64,000 nt of DNA, from positions 182,573 to 246,572 of the forward strand of contig NZ_LMCY01000044.1 of NCBI RefSeq assembly GCF_001425685.1. Reading direction: 5' to 3'. The DNA comes from Massilia sp. Root335. Lineage in GTDB: Bacteria; Pseudomonadota; Gammaproteobacteria; Burkholderiales; Burkholderiaceae_D. Of the stretch, positions 45,601-54,548 are shown piece after piece (position 1 is the first letter of the stretch; each line of letters starts with the position of its first letter). The notes under the pieces were generated by a model. It was not told where the DNA came from, did not search any database, and saw only the letters and a program-made list of their open reading frames with translations. The translations under genes and the position numbers were made by a program.

Positions 45601-47352
45601 CTAGAGGGACTGCAGCTGCTCCACGGCTTCGGCGATGGCCGCCGGCTCCATCGCGCGCAGGATGCGCCGGGTGCGCGGCACGAGCCGCGCCAGGTCGCTG
45701 GACAGGATTTCCTGCTTGACGGCCAGCAGCTGGGCCGGATGCATCGAGAACTCGCGCAGGCCCATGCCCAGCAGCAGGCGGGTGAGCTTGACGTCGCCCG
45801 CCATCTCGCCGCACACGGCCACGTCGACGCCGGCCTTGCGCCCGGCCTCGATGGTCATCGCGATCAGGTTCAATACCGCCGGGTGCAGCGGATTGTACAG
45901 GTGCGCCACCTCGTAGTCGACGCGGTCGATCGCCAGCGTGTACTGGATCAGGTCATTGGTGCCGATCGACAGGAAGTCCAGGCGCTTCACGAACATCGGC
46001 AGCGCCAGCGCGGCCGCGGGGATCTCGATCATGGCGCCGACGTCCACGTCGTCGTCGAACTTGACGTTCTGCTCGCGCAGCTGGGCCTTGGCCTGTTCGA
46101 TCATGGCGAGCGACTGGTCGATCTCGAACGCATGCGCCAGCATCGGGATCAGGATGCGCACCTTGCCGAACGCGGACGCGCGCAGGATCGCGCGCAGCTG
46201 CGTGAGGAACAACTGCGGCTCGGCCAGGCAATAACGGATCGCGCGCAGGCCCAGCGCCGGATTCAGCGCCGTGTGCTCGGTCTGGTCGAGCGGCTTGTCG
46301 GCGCCCACGTCGAGCGTGCGGATCGTGACGGGCCGGCCCTTCATCGCCAGCACCGCCTTGCGGTACTGCTCGAACTGCTCGTCCTCGCCCGGCACCTTGA
46401 GGCCTTGCGCGCCGCGTCCCATGAACAGGAACTCGGAGCGGAACAGGCCGACGCCGACGGCGCCCGCCTCCAGCGCCGGGCCGCAGTCGTCCGGCAGCTC
46501 GATGTTCGCGAGCAGCGTGATCGGCGTGCCGTCCGTGGTGACGGCTGGCGTCTTTTTCAGCTTGAGCAGGCGCTTGCGCGCCTTCATCAGGTTGGCCTGG
46601 CGCGCGCGGTACTGCTCCATCACGAGCGCGCTCGGATTGCAGATGACGACGCCGGCGTCGCCGTCGACGATCACCCAGTCGTCCTGCTCGATCAGGCGCG
46701 ACGCCTGGCTCATGCCGACGGCGGCCGGGATGTCCAGGCTGCGCGCGACGATCGCCGTGTGCGAATTCTGGCCGCCCACGTCCGTGACGAAGCCGACGAA
46801 CGAGCGGTCGCGGAACGCGAGCATGTCGGCCGGCGAGATGTCGTGGGCGACCACGATCATCTGCGGCTGGAAGTGGTCTTCGCCGACCGGCGGCGGCGCC
46901 GGCAGCGCGGTCCCCATCAGCACCTTGAGCACGCGCTCGGCCACCTGCTGGATGTCCTGCTTGCGCTCGCGCAGGTACTCGTCCTCGATCTCGTCGAACT
47001 GCGCCGACAGCTCGTCGATCTGCGTGACGAGCGCCCATTCGGCGTTGTAGTGGCGCGAACGGATGATGTCGAGCGGCGCCTCCGAGATCATCGGATCGGA
47101 CAGGATCAGCACATGCACGTCGATGAACGCGCCCAGTTCCGTCGGGGCTTCCTTGGGCAGCTCGGTCCACAATTCCTGCAGGTTGCGGTGCACTTCGGCG
47201 ATCGCGTCCTGCAGGCGCTTCACTTCCGCCTCGACCTGCTCTTCCGGCACGAGGTAATGCTTGACGTCGAGCGCGGCCGGCGTGAGCAGGTGCGCGCGCC
47301 CGATCGAAATCCCGCGCGAGACCGGAATGCCGTGCAATGTGAACGATGCCAT
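45601..47352 (-). CDS. ptsI: phosphoenolpyruvate-protein phosphotransferase (PTS enzyme I)
   Basis: A 583-residue enzyme I. The phospho-accepting His is in GGQNSHTAIVARSL (about residue 190), the PEP-binding arginines in LFRSEFLFMGR, and the catalytic Cys in VCGEMAGD. It passes phosphate from PEP to HPr. The start at 47352 gives MASFTLHGIPVSRGISIG, the normal opening. No sugar permease genes are nearby, so the EI-HPr-EIIA set is probably regulatory. Confidence 0.96.
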   Translation of the reverse strand: MASFTLHGIPVSRGISIGRAHLLTPAALDVKHYLVPEEQVEAEVKRLQDAIAEVHRNLQELWTELPKEAPTELGAFIDVHVLILSDPMISEAPLDIIRSRHYNAEWALVTQIDELSAQFDEIEDEYLRERKQDIQQVAERVLKVLMGTALPAPPPVGEDHFQPQMIVVAHDISPADMLAFRDRSFVGFVTDVGGQNSHTAIVARSLDIPAAVGMSQASRLIEQDDWVIVDGDAGVVICNPSALVMEQYRARQANLMKARKRLLKLKKTPAVTTDGTPITLLANIELPDDCGPALEAGAVGVGLFRSEFLFMGRGAQGLKVPGEDEQFEQYRKAVLAMKGRPVTIRTLDVGADKPLDQTEHTALNPALGLRAIRYCLAEPQLFLTQLRAILRASAFGKVRILIPMLAHAFEIDQSLAMIEQAKAQLREQNVKFDDDVDVGAMIEIPAAALALPMFVKRLDFLSIGTNDLIQYTLAIDRVDYEVAHLYNPLHPAVLNLIAMTIEAGRKAGVDVAVCGEMAGDVKLTRLLLGMGLREFSMHPAQLLAVKQEILSSDLARLVPRTRRILRAMEPAAIAEAVEQLQSL

Positions 47353-47390
47353 GGAGGGTCCCGGGTGACGTCCGCCGCGTGTATCCGGCA

Positions 47391-47660
47391 TTACTCGCCT
47401 TCGCCGAATCTGTCGTTGATGAGGCCGGCGAGCGCCGCGATGCATGCCTGTTCGTCGGGGCCGTCCGCCTCCAGCGTCACCTTGGCGCCCTTGCCGGCGG
47501 CCAGCATCATGACGCCCATGATCGACTTGGCGTTGATGCGGCGCGCGTTGCGGGTGAGCCAGACGTCGCTCTGGAACTTGGCGGCCAGCTGGGTGAATTT
47601 GGCGGAAGCGCGGGCGTGCAGGCCCAGCTTGTTGATGATCTCGAGTTCCTGTTGAATCAT
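47391..47660 (-). CDS. ptsH: phosphocarrier protein HPr
   Basis: An 89-residue HPr. His15 lies in GLHARAS and Ser46 in AKSIMGVMM, the site used by HPr kinase where present. It relays phosphate between EI and the EIIA encoded on either side. The spacing of 38 bp to EI indicates one operon. Confidence 0.96.
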   Translation of the reverse strand: MIQQELEIINKLGLHARASAKFTQLAAKFQSDVWLTRNARRINAKSIMGVMMLAAGKGAKVTLEADGPDEQACIAALAGLINDRFGEGE

Positions 47661-47723
47661 ATTGTAGTTGTCGTTTTCTCTTGAGATACGCCCGGGACGT
47701 TTCAGGACGGCCCCGGACCCCGG

Positions 47724-48128
47724 TCAGGTGCCGAGCCGGATCCTGTTGTCCACCCTGACGGCGCCGTTCTGGGCGCCGGCCAGTGCCATCTCGACCACGA
47801 CGTCCAGCGTGTCGCGCCGGTACGTGATCGCGCGCAGCAGCATCGGCAGGCTGATGCCCGCGATGATTTCCACGCGCCCGGCCTCGGCCAGCGAATTGCA
47901 GCAGTTCGACGGCGTGCCGCCCTTGATGTCGGTGATGACCAGCACGCCGTCGCCTTCGTCCAGGCGCGCGATCGCGCTCTTCGCCAGTGCGTTGATTTCG
48001 TTCGTGTCCTGGTCCGCCGTCACGTCGATCGCCTCGAAGCGCTCGGTGGGGCCGCGGAACACGTGCGCAACCGCGGCGATGAATGCCTGGCCCAGCGGCG
48101 CGTGGGTCATCAGCAGAATGCCTACCAT
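47724..48128 (-). CDS. PTS EIIA component, mannose/fructose type
   Basis: A 134-residue EIIA of the Man family. The active His9 is in MVGILLMTHAPLG, and the core has VLVITDIKGGTPSN. It accepts phosphate from HPr. Without a linked EIIB/EIIC it probably acts as a phosphorylation-state sensor, as in other betaproteobacteria. It begins 4 bp after the gshB stop. Confidence 0.93.
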   Translation of the reverse strand: MVGILLMTHAPLGQAFIAAVAHVFRGPTERFEAIDVTADQDTNEINALAKSAIARLDEGDGVLVITDIKGGTPSNCCNSLAEAGRVEIIAGISLPMLLRAITYRRDTLDVVVEMALAGAQNGAVRVDNRIRLGT

Positions 48129-48132
48129 TGTC

Positions 48133-49080
48133 TTAGTTTCCCGTTACCCGGTTTTCGATGGCATCGATGAACATCGCCGCGACGTCGAAACCGGTCTGGT
48201 CGGCGATTTCCTGGAAACAGGTGGGGCTGGTGACATTCACCTCGGTCAGGAAATCGCCGATCACATCCAATCCTACCAGCAACAGCCCGCGCGCGGCCAG
48301 TACGGGGCCGAGCGTTTCCGCGATCTCGCGGTCGCGCGCCGACAGCGGCTGCGCGACGCCGGTGCCGCCAGCCGCCAGGTTGCCGCGCACCTCGCCGGCC
48401 TGCGGAATGCGCGCCAGCGAAAACGGGACCGGCTTGCCGTCGATGACGAGCACGCGCTTGTCGCCCTTGACGATGGCGGGAATGTATTTCTGGGCCATGA
48501 TCGTGCGCGCGCCGTTTTCGGTCAGCGTCTCGATGATCGAACCGAGATTCAGGCCATCGTCCTTGACGCGGAAGATGCCGGCGCCGCCCATGCCGTCCAG
48601 CGGCTTGAAGATCACGTCGCCGTGCTCGGCGTGGAAGGCGCGCAGGCGCGTGCCGGACGACGACACGAGCGTCGGCGACGTGAACTGGCTGAACTGGGCG
48701 ATGGTCAGCTTTTCGTTGTGGTCGCGGATCGCCGAGGGTTTGTTGAACACGCGCGCGCCCTGGCGCTCGGCCAGCTCCAGCAGATAGGTGCCGTACACGT
48801 ATTCCATGTCGAACGGCGGATCCTTGCGCTCGATGACGGCGTCGAATCCGGACAGGGGCACGATATCGGTGTCGCCCTCGCGGTACCAGTCGTCGGCGTC
48901 GCCGGTCAGCTGAATCTCGGTCGCCTCGGCCGTCACGACGCCCTCCTCCAGCACGAGGTGGCGCTGTTCGAAGGCGTAGATCCGGTGACCGCGCCGCACG
49001 GCTTCGCGCATCATCGCGAAGGTCGAGTCCTTGTAGATTTTGAAGCCGGACAGCGGATCGGCGAGAAAAGCGATTTTCAT
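48133..49080 (-). CDS. gshB: glutathione synthetase
   Basis: A 315-residue ATP-grasp ligase. It starts MKIAFLADPLSGFKIYKDST, has the ATP-binding DVIFKPLDGMGGAGIFRV, and the C-terminal LTEVNVTSPTCFQEI metal/substrate segment. It joins gamma-glutamylcysteine and glycine. It leads the co-directional run to EIIA. gshA lies 1.1 kb away on the same strand, separated by a methyltransferase gene on the other strand. Confidence 0.96.
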   Translation of the reverse strand: MKIAFLADPLSGFKIYKDSTFAMMREAVRRGHRIYAFEQRHLVLEEGVVTAEATEIQLTGDADDWYREGDTDIVPLSGFDAVIERKDPPFDMEYVYGTYLLELAERQGARVFNKPSAIRDHNEKLTIAQFSQFTSPTLVSSSGTRLRAFHAEHGDVIFKPLDGMGGAGIFRVKDDGLNLGSIIETLTENGARTIMAQKYIPAIVKGDKRVLVIDGKPVPFSLARIPQAGEVRGNLAAGGTGVAQPLSARDREIAETLGPVLAARGLLLVGLDVIGDFLTEVNVTSPTCFQEIADQTGFDVAAMFIDAIENRVTGN

Positions 49081-49270
49081 GATGGTCCCAATGGAGGCAA
49101 TGCCTCGATTTTAGCCGGAAACGCGGATGTTCGCGGAAAGGCGGCCGCGACCGCCGGACGAGTTGGCGAGGCAGCTTCCCATTGGCAAAATGTCATCTAT
49201 TCAGCCCGCATTTGCGTACCCTCAAACGTGCCTCCGGCCCGCTTGGGAAGATGCGTTCGAGGAGGACACG

Positions 49271-49987
49271 ATGAGCGACCGTGCCGAACAGGAACGCATC
49301 AACCAGGTCTATCGCCAATGGCATGGCGGGGCCGCGCTGGCGAAATATGCCTGGCACCGGCCCGACGTCGTCCGCCAGACGGCGGCGCGGTCGCGCGCGC
49401 TGGCCGAGCTGCTGCCGCTGACGGTGGGGCGCGACCTGTCCGCCGTGCGCGTGCTCGACGTGGGCTGCGGCAGCGGCAGCTTCCTGCGCCAGCTCATCGA
49501 CTGGGGCGCCACGCCTGCCCACCTGGCGGGCACGGAACTGCAGCAGGACCGCCTCGACCAGGCGCGCACCCGCGCGGCGCCCGGCATCCGCTGGCATCTG
49601 GGGCAGCTCGACGCCTTTCCCGACGCCAGCATGGACCTCGTGAGCGCGCACACCGTGTTTTCCTCGATCCTGGACGAAGACCTGCGGCGCGACCTGGCCG
49701 CCGAGATGTGGCGCGTGCTGCGTCCGGGCGGCTGGACGATGATCTTCGACTTCCGCTACGCCAGTCCGCGCAACGCCCACGTGCGCAAGGTGACGGACGT
49801 CGAACTGCTGCGCTTCTGGCCCGCCGCCAGCCGCCACTACCGCACGCTGGTGCTGGCGCCGCCGCTGGGCCGCACCCTGGCCGCCCTGCCCTGGCTGATA
49901 CCGGAAGCGCTGGCAACATTGATCCCGCCGCTGCGCTCGCACTTCATCTACATGGCGCGCAAGCCCGAGACGGACCGGGCGGAATGA
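49271..49987 (+). CDS. class I SAM-dependent methyltransferase
   Basis: A 238-residue methyltransferase. Motif I is VLDVGCGSGSFLRQL, motif II acidic residues follow in LAGTELQQDRL, and the post-motif region has MWRVLRPGGWTMIFDFRY. The GGAGGA ribosome-binding site 4 bp before the ATG sets the start. It lies alone on the plus strand between gshB and gshA, with no shared operon. Substrate unknown. Confidence 0.85.
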   Translation: MSDRAEQERINQVYRQWHGGAALAKYAWHRPDVVRQTAARSRALAELLPLTVGRDLSAVRVLDVGCGSGSFLRQLIDWGATPAHLAGTELQQDRLDQARTRAAPGIRWHLGQLDAFPDASMDLVSAHTVFSSILDEDLRRDLAAEMWRVLRPGGWTMIFDFRYASPRNAHVRKVTDVELLRFWPAASRHYRTLVLAPPLGRTLAALPWLIPEALATLIPPLRSHFIYMARKPETDRAE

Positions 49988-49988
49988 A

Positions 49989-50018
49989 TCAATAGATTTC
50001 CGGGTCCGAGCGCTCCAG
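49989..50018 (-). pseudogene. duplicated 3' end of gshA
   Basis: On the minus strand this 30-bp segment encodes LERSDPEIY and a stop, matching the authentic GshA ending LERTDPDPEIY at 50162-50197. It lies on the far side of the repeat island, overlapping the methyltransferase tail only at its edge. It looks like a leftover created when the island arrived or when the gene end was duplicated. Confidence 0.75.
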
Positions 50019-50160
50019 CGTAGGGTGGGCACCCTGTGCCCACGCGTAACGCCACATGCCGCAAACATCCGCGTGGGCTCGGAGAGCCCACCCTACGTCG
50101 ATATCGCAAGCCGTAGGTTGGGGCTCCCCGAGCCCACCAAACGCATGCGGTCCACAGACA
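50019..50160. repeat. REP-like palindromic island between gshA and its duplicated end
   Basis: It holds three dyads of the GTAGGGTGGGC...GCCCACGCG family: about 50020-50047, 50070-50096 (GTGGGCTC-GGA-GAGCCCAC) and 50112-50138. It is the third member of the dispersed family seen at 18635 and 41655. Confidence 0.8.
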
Positions 50161-50161
50161 A

Positions 50162-51463
50162 TTAATAGATTTCCGGATCCGGATCGGTCCGTTCCAGCTC
50201 CAGCGACGCCGCCAGCAACGCGAGACGCGCCACGACGCCGTACACATAAAACCGGTTCGGCGCGGCCGTCCCCGGCTTCGCCTTCAGGTCCGGCACGGCA
50301 TGCTGCTGCGCGAACGCGAGCGGCACGTATTGCGAGCCCGGCGCGTTCAGGTTCTGGTCGACGCCGCGCTCCGCATGCACGCGATAAAAGCCACCGACGA
50401 CGTAGCGGTCGATCATGTACACGACCGGCTCCGCCACCGCGTCGTTGATCGACTCGAACGTGGGCACGCCTTCCTGGATCATCACGTCGGTGACGGTGAC
50501 GCCGTCCTTGATGACCGACATCTTGTTGCGCTGCTTGCGGTTCAGGTCCTTGACTTCGCTCGCATCCTTGACGGTCATGATGCCCATGCCGTAGGTGCCG
50601 GCGTCCGGCTTGACGATGACGAAGGGTTTCTGGTCCTTCATCCCGTATTCCTTGTACTTCTTCTTGATCTTGGACAGCAGCGCCGACACGTTGTCGGCCA
50701 GGCACTCCATGCCGACGTCTTCCTGGAAATCGACCTCGCCGCATTTGCTGTGCAGCGGGTTCACGAGCCAGGGATCGATGTCGATCAGCTTGCCGAACTT
50801 CTTGGCGACTTCGTCGAAGGCCTTGAAGTGATTGCTCTTGCGGCGCACGGCCCAGCCGGCGTGCAGCGGCGGCAGCAGCGATTGCTCGTGGACGTTTTCC
50901 AGGATGCTCGGGATGCCGGCGGACAGGTCGTTATTCAGCAGGATCGTGCACGGATCGAAATCGGCCAGGCCGACGCGGCGGCCGTTGGGTGAGCGCACGA
51001 GCGGTTCGACGACGAGCATATTCCCGTCCGGGAGCGCGAGCGGGGTCGGTTCCGTCACGTCGGGCGACAGCGAGCCCAGGCGCACGTGCAGGCCCGTCTG
51101 GCGGAAGATCTGCATCAGGCGCTGCACGTTCTGCAGATAGTACGGATTGCGCGTGTGGCTTTCCGGGATCAGCAGCAAGTTGCGGGCGTCCGGGCAATAC
51201 TTGTCGATCGCGGCCATGGCGGCCTGCACCGTCAGCGGCAGCATCTCGGTCGACAGGTTGTTGAAGCCGCCCGGGAACAGGTTCGTGTCCACCGGCGCCA
51301 GCTTGTAGCCGGCATTGCGCAGGTCCACCGAGCAATAGAACGGCGGCGTATGCTCCTGCCACTCGAGGCGGAACCAGCGTTCGATGGCGGGCGTGGCTTC
51401 GAGGATCTTCTTTTCCAGGTCCAGCAGGGGACCGGTCAGGGCAGTGGCGAGGTGGGGAACCAT
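50162..51463 (-). CDS. gshA: glutamate-cysteine ligase, proteobacterial type
   Basis: A 433-residue ligase starting MVPHLATALTGPLLDLEKKI at 51463, with GAAGGA upstream; the frame is open further upstream without family similarity. Blocks DTNLFPGGFNNLS and VIVKPDAGTYGMGIMTVKDA are characteristic of this GshA type, which is unrelated in sequence to E. coli GshA. It catalyses the first step of glutathione synthesis. Its 3' end is duplicated about 145 bp downstream beyond a repeat island. Confidence 0.95.
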   Translation of the reverse strand: MVPHLATALTGPLLDLEKKILEATPAIERWFRLEWQEHTPPFYCSVDLRNAGYKLAPVDTNLFPGGFNNLSTEMLPLTVQAAMAAIDKYCPDARNLLLIPESHTRNPYYLQNVQRLMQIFRQTGLHVRLGSLSPDVTEPTPLALPDGNMLVVEPLVRSPNGRRVGLADFDPCTILLNNDLSAGIPSILENVHEQSLLPPLHAGWAVRRKSNHFKAFDEVAKKFGKLIDIDPWLVNPLHSKCGEVDFQEDVGMECLADNVSALLSKIKKKYKEYGMKDQKPFVIVKPDAGTYGMGIMTVKDASEVKDLNRKQRNKMSVIKDGVTVTDVMIQEGVPTFESINDAVAEPVVYMIDRYVVGGFYRVHAERGVDQNLNAPGSQYVPLAFAQQHAVPDLKAKPGTAAPNRFYVYGVVARLALLAASLELERTDPDPEIY

Positions 51464-51555
51464 AAAAATGACGTCCTTCGGGCTTCTTGGCGATATGGTA
51501 AGCCGAGATTGGGGTGGTTGAACGTTTTTTAAAGCCCCATATTCATTCAGGCAAC

Positions 51556-51633
51556 AAAAAAGCGCCAAGAAGGCGCTTTTTTGAAAGCGCCAAGAAGGCG
51601 CCTTTTTTTAAAAGCGCCCGAAAGCGCTTTTTT
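51556..51633 (-). terminator. three tandem terminator hairpins after amtB
   Basis: Three short hairpins follow in line: GCGCC-AAGAA-GGCGC with flanking A and T runs (51556-51582), the same stem again (51584-51609), and AAAGCGC...GCGCTTT (51610-51633). A runs on the left and T runs on the right make them usable in both directions. They separate amtB from gshA, which is on the same strand. Confidence 0.85.
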
Positions 51634-51656
51634 GAACCACATTGCCGATTCGACAA

Positions 51657-53216
51657 TCAGGAGTGATACGCCTGCTCGCCGTGGCTCGTGATGTCCAGGC
51701 CTTCGCGTTCCTCGTCCTCGGGCACACGCAGGCCCACGACGACGTCGACGATCTTGTAGGCGACGAACGAGACGACGGCCGACCACACGATGGTGGTGCC
51801 GACGGCTTCCGCCTGCACCAGCACCTGGTGGGCGATCGAGTACGGATCGGCGGACATCTTGTTGGTGACATAGTCGAAGATGCCCTGGCCGCCCAGTTGC
51901 GGTGCCGCGAACACGCCGGTCAGCAGCGCGCCCAGGATACCGCCCACGCCGTGCACGCCGAACACGTCCAGCGAGTCGTCGGCGCCGATCATGCGCTTCA
52001 GGCCGTTCACGCCCCACAGGCAGACGATGCCGGCGACGAGGCCGATGATCAGCGCGCCCATCGGACCGACGAAACCGCAGGCCGGGGTGATGGCGACGAG
52101 GCCGGCGACGGCACCCGAGGCACCGCCCAGCATCGACGGCTTGCCCTTGGTGATCCATTCGCCGAAGACCCACGACAGGGTGGCGGCGGCGGTGGCCAGC
52201 AGGGTGTTGACGAAAGCCAGCGCGGCGATGTCGCCCGCTTCAAGTGCCGAACCGGCGTTGAAGCCGAACCAGCCCACCCACAGCAGCGAGGCGCCGATCA
52301 TGGTCATGGTCAGCGAGTGCGGGGCCATCGATTCACGGCCGTAGCCGACGCGCTTGCCGATCAGGACCGCACCGACGAGGCCGGCGATAGCGGCGTTGAT
52401 GTGCACCACGGTGCCGCCCGCGAAGTCGAGGGCGCCCTTCTGGAACAGCCAGCCTGCCTTGGCGGTCTCGGCGTCGGCGGTGGCGGCGGTGATGGCATCC
52501 GGACCGGTCCAGAACCAGACCATGTGGGCGACCGGCAGGTAGCCGAACGTGAACCACAGCACGACGAACAGCAGCACGGCCGAGAAGCGGGCGCGCTCGG
52601 CGAAGGCGCCGACGATCAGGCCGCAGGTGATGGCCGCGAACGTGCCCTGGAACGCCACATACACGAATTCAGGAATGACGACGCCCTTGCTGAACGTGGC
52701 CGCGGTCGAGAACGCGCCCTTGACCGGATCCCAGATCCCCTTCAGGAACAGGCGGTCGAAGCCGCCGATGAACGCGGTGTTCTCGGTGAACGCCAGCGAA
52801 TACCCGTACAGGCACCACAGGACGATGATGACGGCGAAGATCATGAAGACCTGCAGCAGGATGGACAGCATGTTCTTCGAACGGACCAGGCCGCCGTAGA
52901 ACAGGGCCAGGCCCGGGATCGTCATCATGATCACCAGCAGGGTCGACACCATCATCCAGGCGGTGTCGCCCTTCTGCGGCGTGGGGGCGGCGGCCGGAGC
53001 AGCGGCGGCCGGTGCCGGTGCTGCCGCCGCGCCGGCCGGGGCGGCTGCGGCGGCAACCGGCGCGGCGTCGGCGGCCGGCGCAGCGGCGGCCGGTGCGCTC
53101 GCGGCCGGGGCCGCGGCGGCAGGTTTGGCGGCGTCCTGGGCCAGGGCCGGCGCGGATGCGGCCAGCGCCATGGCGACGGACACGCCTGCGATCAGTTTTG
53201 TGATTGTATGGATCAT
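51657..53216 (-). CDS. amtB: ammonium transporter AmtB with Ala/Pro-rich N-terminal extension
   Basis: A 519-residue protein. A signal peptide ends at about residue 26 (APALAQ). Residues 27-85 are almost only Ala and Pro, and the Amt core follows with about eleven helices. Family blocks are TIPGLALFYGGLVRSKN and the Gly-rich DFAGGTVVHINAAIAGLVGA, which holds a pore His. It conducts ammonium across the inner membrane and is blocked by GlnK when nitrogen is sufficient. It is 10 bp downstream of glnK in a predicted sigma-54 operon. Confidence 0.95.
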   Translation of the reverse strand: MIHTITKLIAGVSVAMALAASAPALAQDAAKPAAAAPAASAPAAAAPAADAAPVAAAAAPAGAAAAPAPAAAAPAAAPTPQKGDTAWMMVSTLLVIMMTIPGLALFYGGLVRSKNMLSILLQVFMIFAVIIVLWCLYGYSLAFTENTAFIGGFDRLFLKGIWDPVKGAFSTAATFSKGVVIPEFVYVAFQGTFAAITCGLIVGAFAERARFSAVLLFVVLWFTFGYLPVAHMVWFWTGPDAITAATADAETAKAGWLFQKGALDFAGGTVVHINAAIAGLVGAVLIGKRVGYGRESMAPHSLTMTMIGASLLWVGWFGFNAGSALEAGDIAALAFVNTLLATAAATLSWVFGEWITKGKPSMLGGASGAVAGLVAITPACGFVGPMGALIIGLVAGIVCLWGVNGLKRMIGADDSLDVFGVHGVGGILGALLTGVFAAPQLGGQGIFDYVTNKMSADPYSIAHQVLVQAEAVGTTIVWSAVVSFVAYKIVDVVVGLRVPEDEEREGLDITSHGEQAYHS

Positions 53217-53226
53217 CGGATTCCCC

Positions 53227-53565
53227 TTACAGCGCTTCGTTGCCGGTTTCGCCGGTACGGATACGGACTACCTGCTCCAGGTTGGAGACGAAAATTTTGC
53301 CGTCACCGATCTTGCCGGTGCGGGCGGCGCTCTGAATGGTGTCGATCACCTGGTCGACGATGGCGTCGTCGACGGCTGCCTCGATCTTGGTCTTCGGCAG
53401 GAAATCGACGACGTATTCCGCACCACGGTAGAGCTCGGTATGGCCCTTCTGGCGGCCGAAACCCTTCACCTCGGTCACCGTGATACCCTGGACGTTGATT
53501 TCCGAGAGGGCTTCACGCACCTCGTCGAGCTTGAAGGGTTTGATGATGGCGGTGATCATTTTCAT
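53227..53565 (-). CDS. glnK: nitrogen regulatory protein P-II (GlnK)
   Basis: A 112-residue PII protein with the uridylylated Tyr51 in the T-loop (ELYRGAEYVVDF) and the C-terminal GKIFVSNLEQVVRIRTGE. It senses 2-oxoglutarate, ATP/ADP and glutamine state, and binds AmtB. Linkage to amtB favours the name glnK over glnB. It is the middle gene of torF-glnK-amtB. Confidence 0.96.
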   Translation of the reverse strand: MKMITAIIKPFKLDEVREALSEINVQGITVTEVKGFGRQKGHTELYRGAEYVVDFLPKTKIEAAVDDAIVDQVIDTIQSAARTGKIGDGKIFVSNLEQVVRIRTGETGNEAL

Positions 53566-53577
53566 GCTTTTGCCTCT

Positions 53578-54324
53578 TCAGAAAGTTTTTGAAACAGTGA
53601 GCAGGGCCGCGGACTTGCCCAGGTTTTCTGCGGACGGGCTCAGGTAGGCACTGGTGTCGGCCTTGATGAAGGCCAGGGCCACCGAACAGACGCCCAGGTC
53701 CTTGGTCACGCCGATCTTGTAGTCGGTGTAGGAAAACGAACCGTTGTGGCGCACGTTCTGGCGGCCGGCATGCAGGTTCAGCGTGAAGCCGTTGCTGATG
53801 TCGACGTTGGCGCCGATGTCCAGGTAGCCGCTGCCCTTGCTGTCGGCCGTGCCGAACAGGTTCGTCAGTGAATGCGAGTACTTGACGTAGGCCGGGCCGA
53901 AGCCGAGTTGGCCATACACTTCGAACGTGTTGGCGTTGGGATGCAGGCCATTGCTCGGATAGAAGTAGTACAGGCCGCCGACGTCATACGTGACGTCCGC
54001 GCTGAGGTTGCCGCGCTTGCCGCCGTACAGATCCCATTCGACGTCGCCGCTGCCGCCCAGGTCCTTGGTCCACTTGATGGTCGACAGCCAGGTGCCCGCG
54101 TACAGGCCGGTCGGGTTGTGGGTGTAATCGGCGCCGCCCTGCAGCGCGGGGTCGAGGCGGGACTGGGAAATGCCGCGGTAGCGATAATCGCTCGTCACCG
54201 CCGCGTTGTAGCTCACTTCATTGTCCGGCTTCTGCTCCTCGGCGCTGGCCATCCCGATGCCGAGACTCCACAAGCTTGCGGCCAGTACTGCAACGTGGGG
54301 CCAATTGCTGTTACGACGCTTCAT
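53578..54324 (-). CDS. TorF-family putative outer-membrane porin
   Basis: A 248-residue protein with a signal peptide ending SLGIGMASAEE and a beta-barrel pattern ending in VSKTF. The opening SYNAAVTSDYRYRGISQSR is characteristic of the TorF family often found beside glnK-amtB in betaproteobacteria. It is the first gene downstream of the predicted sigma-54 promoter. It may allow ammonium or other nitrogen compounds through the outer membrane; that role is inferred only from context. Confidence 0.85.
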   Translation of the reverse strand: MKRRNSNWPHVAVLAASLWSLGIGMASAEEQKPDNEVSYNAAVTSDYRYRGISQSRLDPALQGGADYTHNPTGLYAGTWLSTIKWTKDLGGSGDVEWDLYGGKRGNLSADVTYDVGGLYYFYPSNGLHPNANTFEVYGQLGFGPAYVKYSHSLTNLFGTADSKGSGYLDIGANVDISNGFTLNLHAGRQNVRHNGSFSYTDYKIGVTKDLGVCSVALAFIKADTSAYLSPSAENLGKSAALLTVSKTF

Positions 54325-54408
54325 ACGACACTCCCTTGTAGTTGAACATATTCTTGAGTTGCGGTTTACAATCCCGGATCGCGACCCCGTTATGGTTTAT
54401 GGTTGATT

Positions 54409-54424
54409 AGCAGGATGCGTGCCA
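54409..54424 (-). promoter_or_regulatory. sigma-54 promoter of torF-glnK-amtB
   Basis: On the minus strand TGGCACG-CATC-CTGCT matches the -24/-12 consensus TGGCACG-N4-TTGCT with one substitution. It lies about 85 bp upstream of torF, with an NtrC-type site upstream. Confidence 0.8.
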
Positions 54425-54548
54425 CCCTTGCCGGGACGGGTATCGCCTTGTTTTTCACGCCTTATGCCCCCACTTTTTTGGTTTCAAAAAACAAACGAGA
54501 CCAGGACGCGTGCGCCGTCCCGGTGCACGCACCAATTCAGGTACATAC

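Noticed and set aside
49989..50744. A frame-shifted gshA continuing to the duplicated tail
   Set aside because: The true GshA frame is intact with a normal stop at 50162; the other frame is meaningless except for the last nine codons, which come from the duplication.
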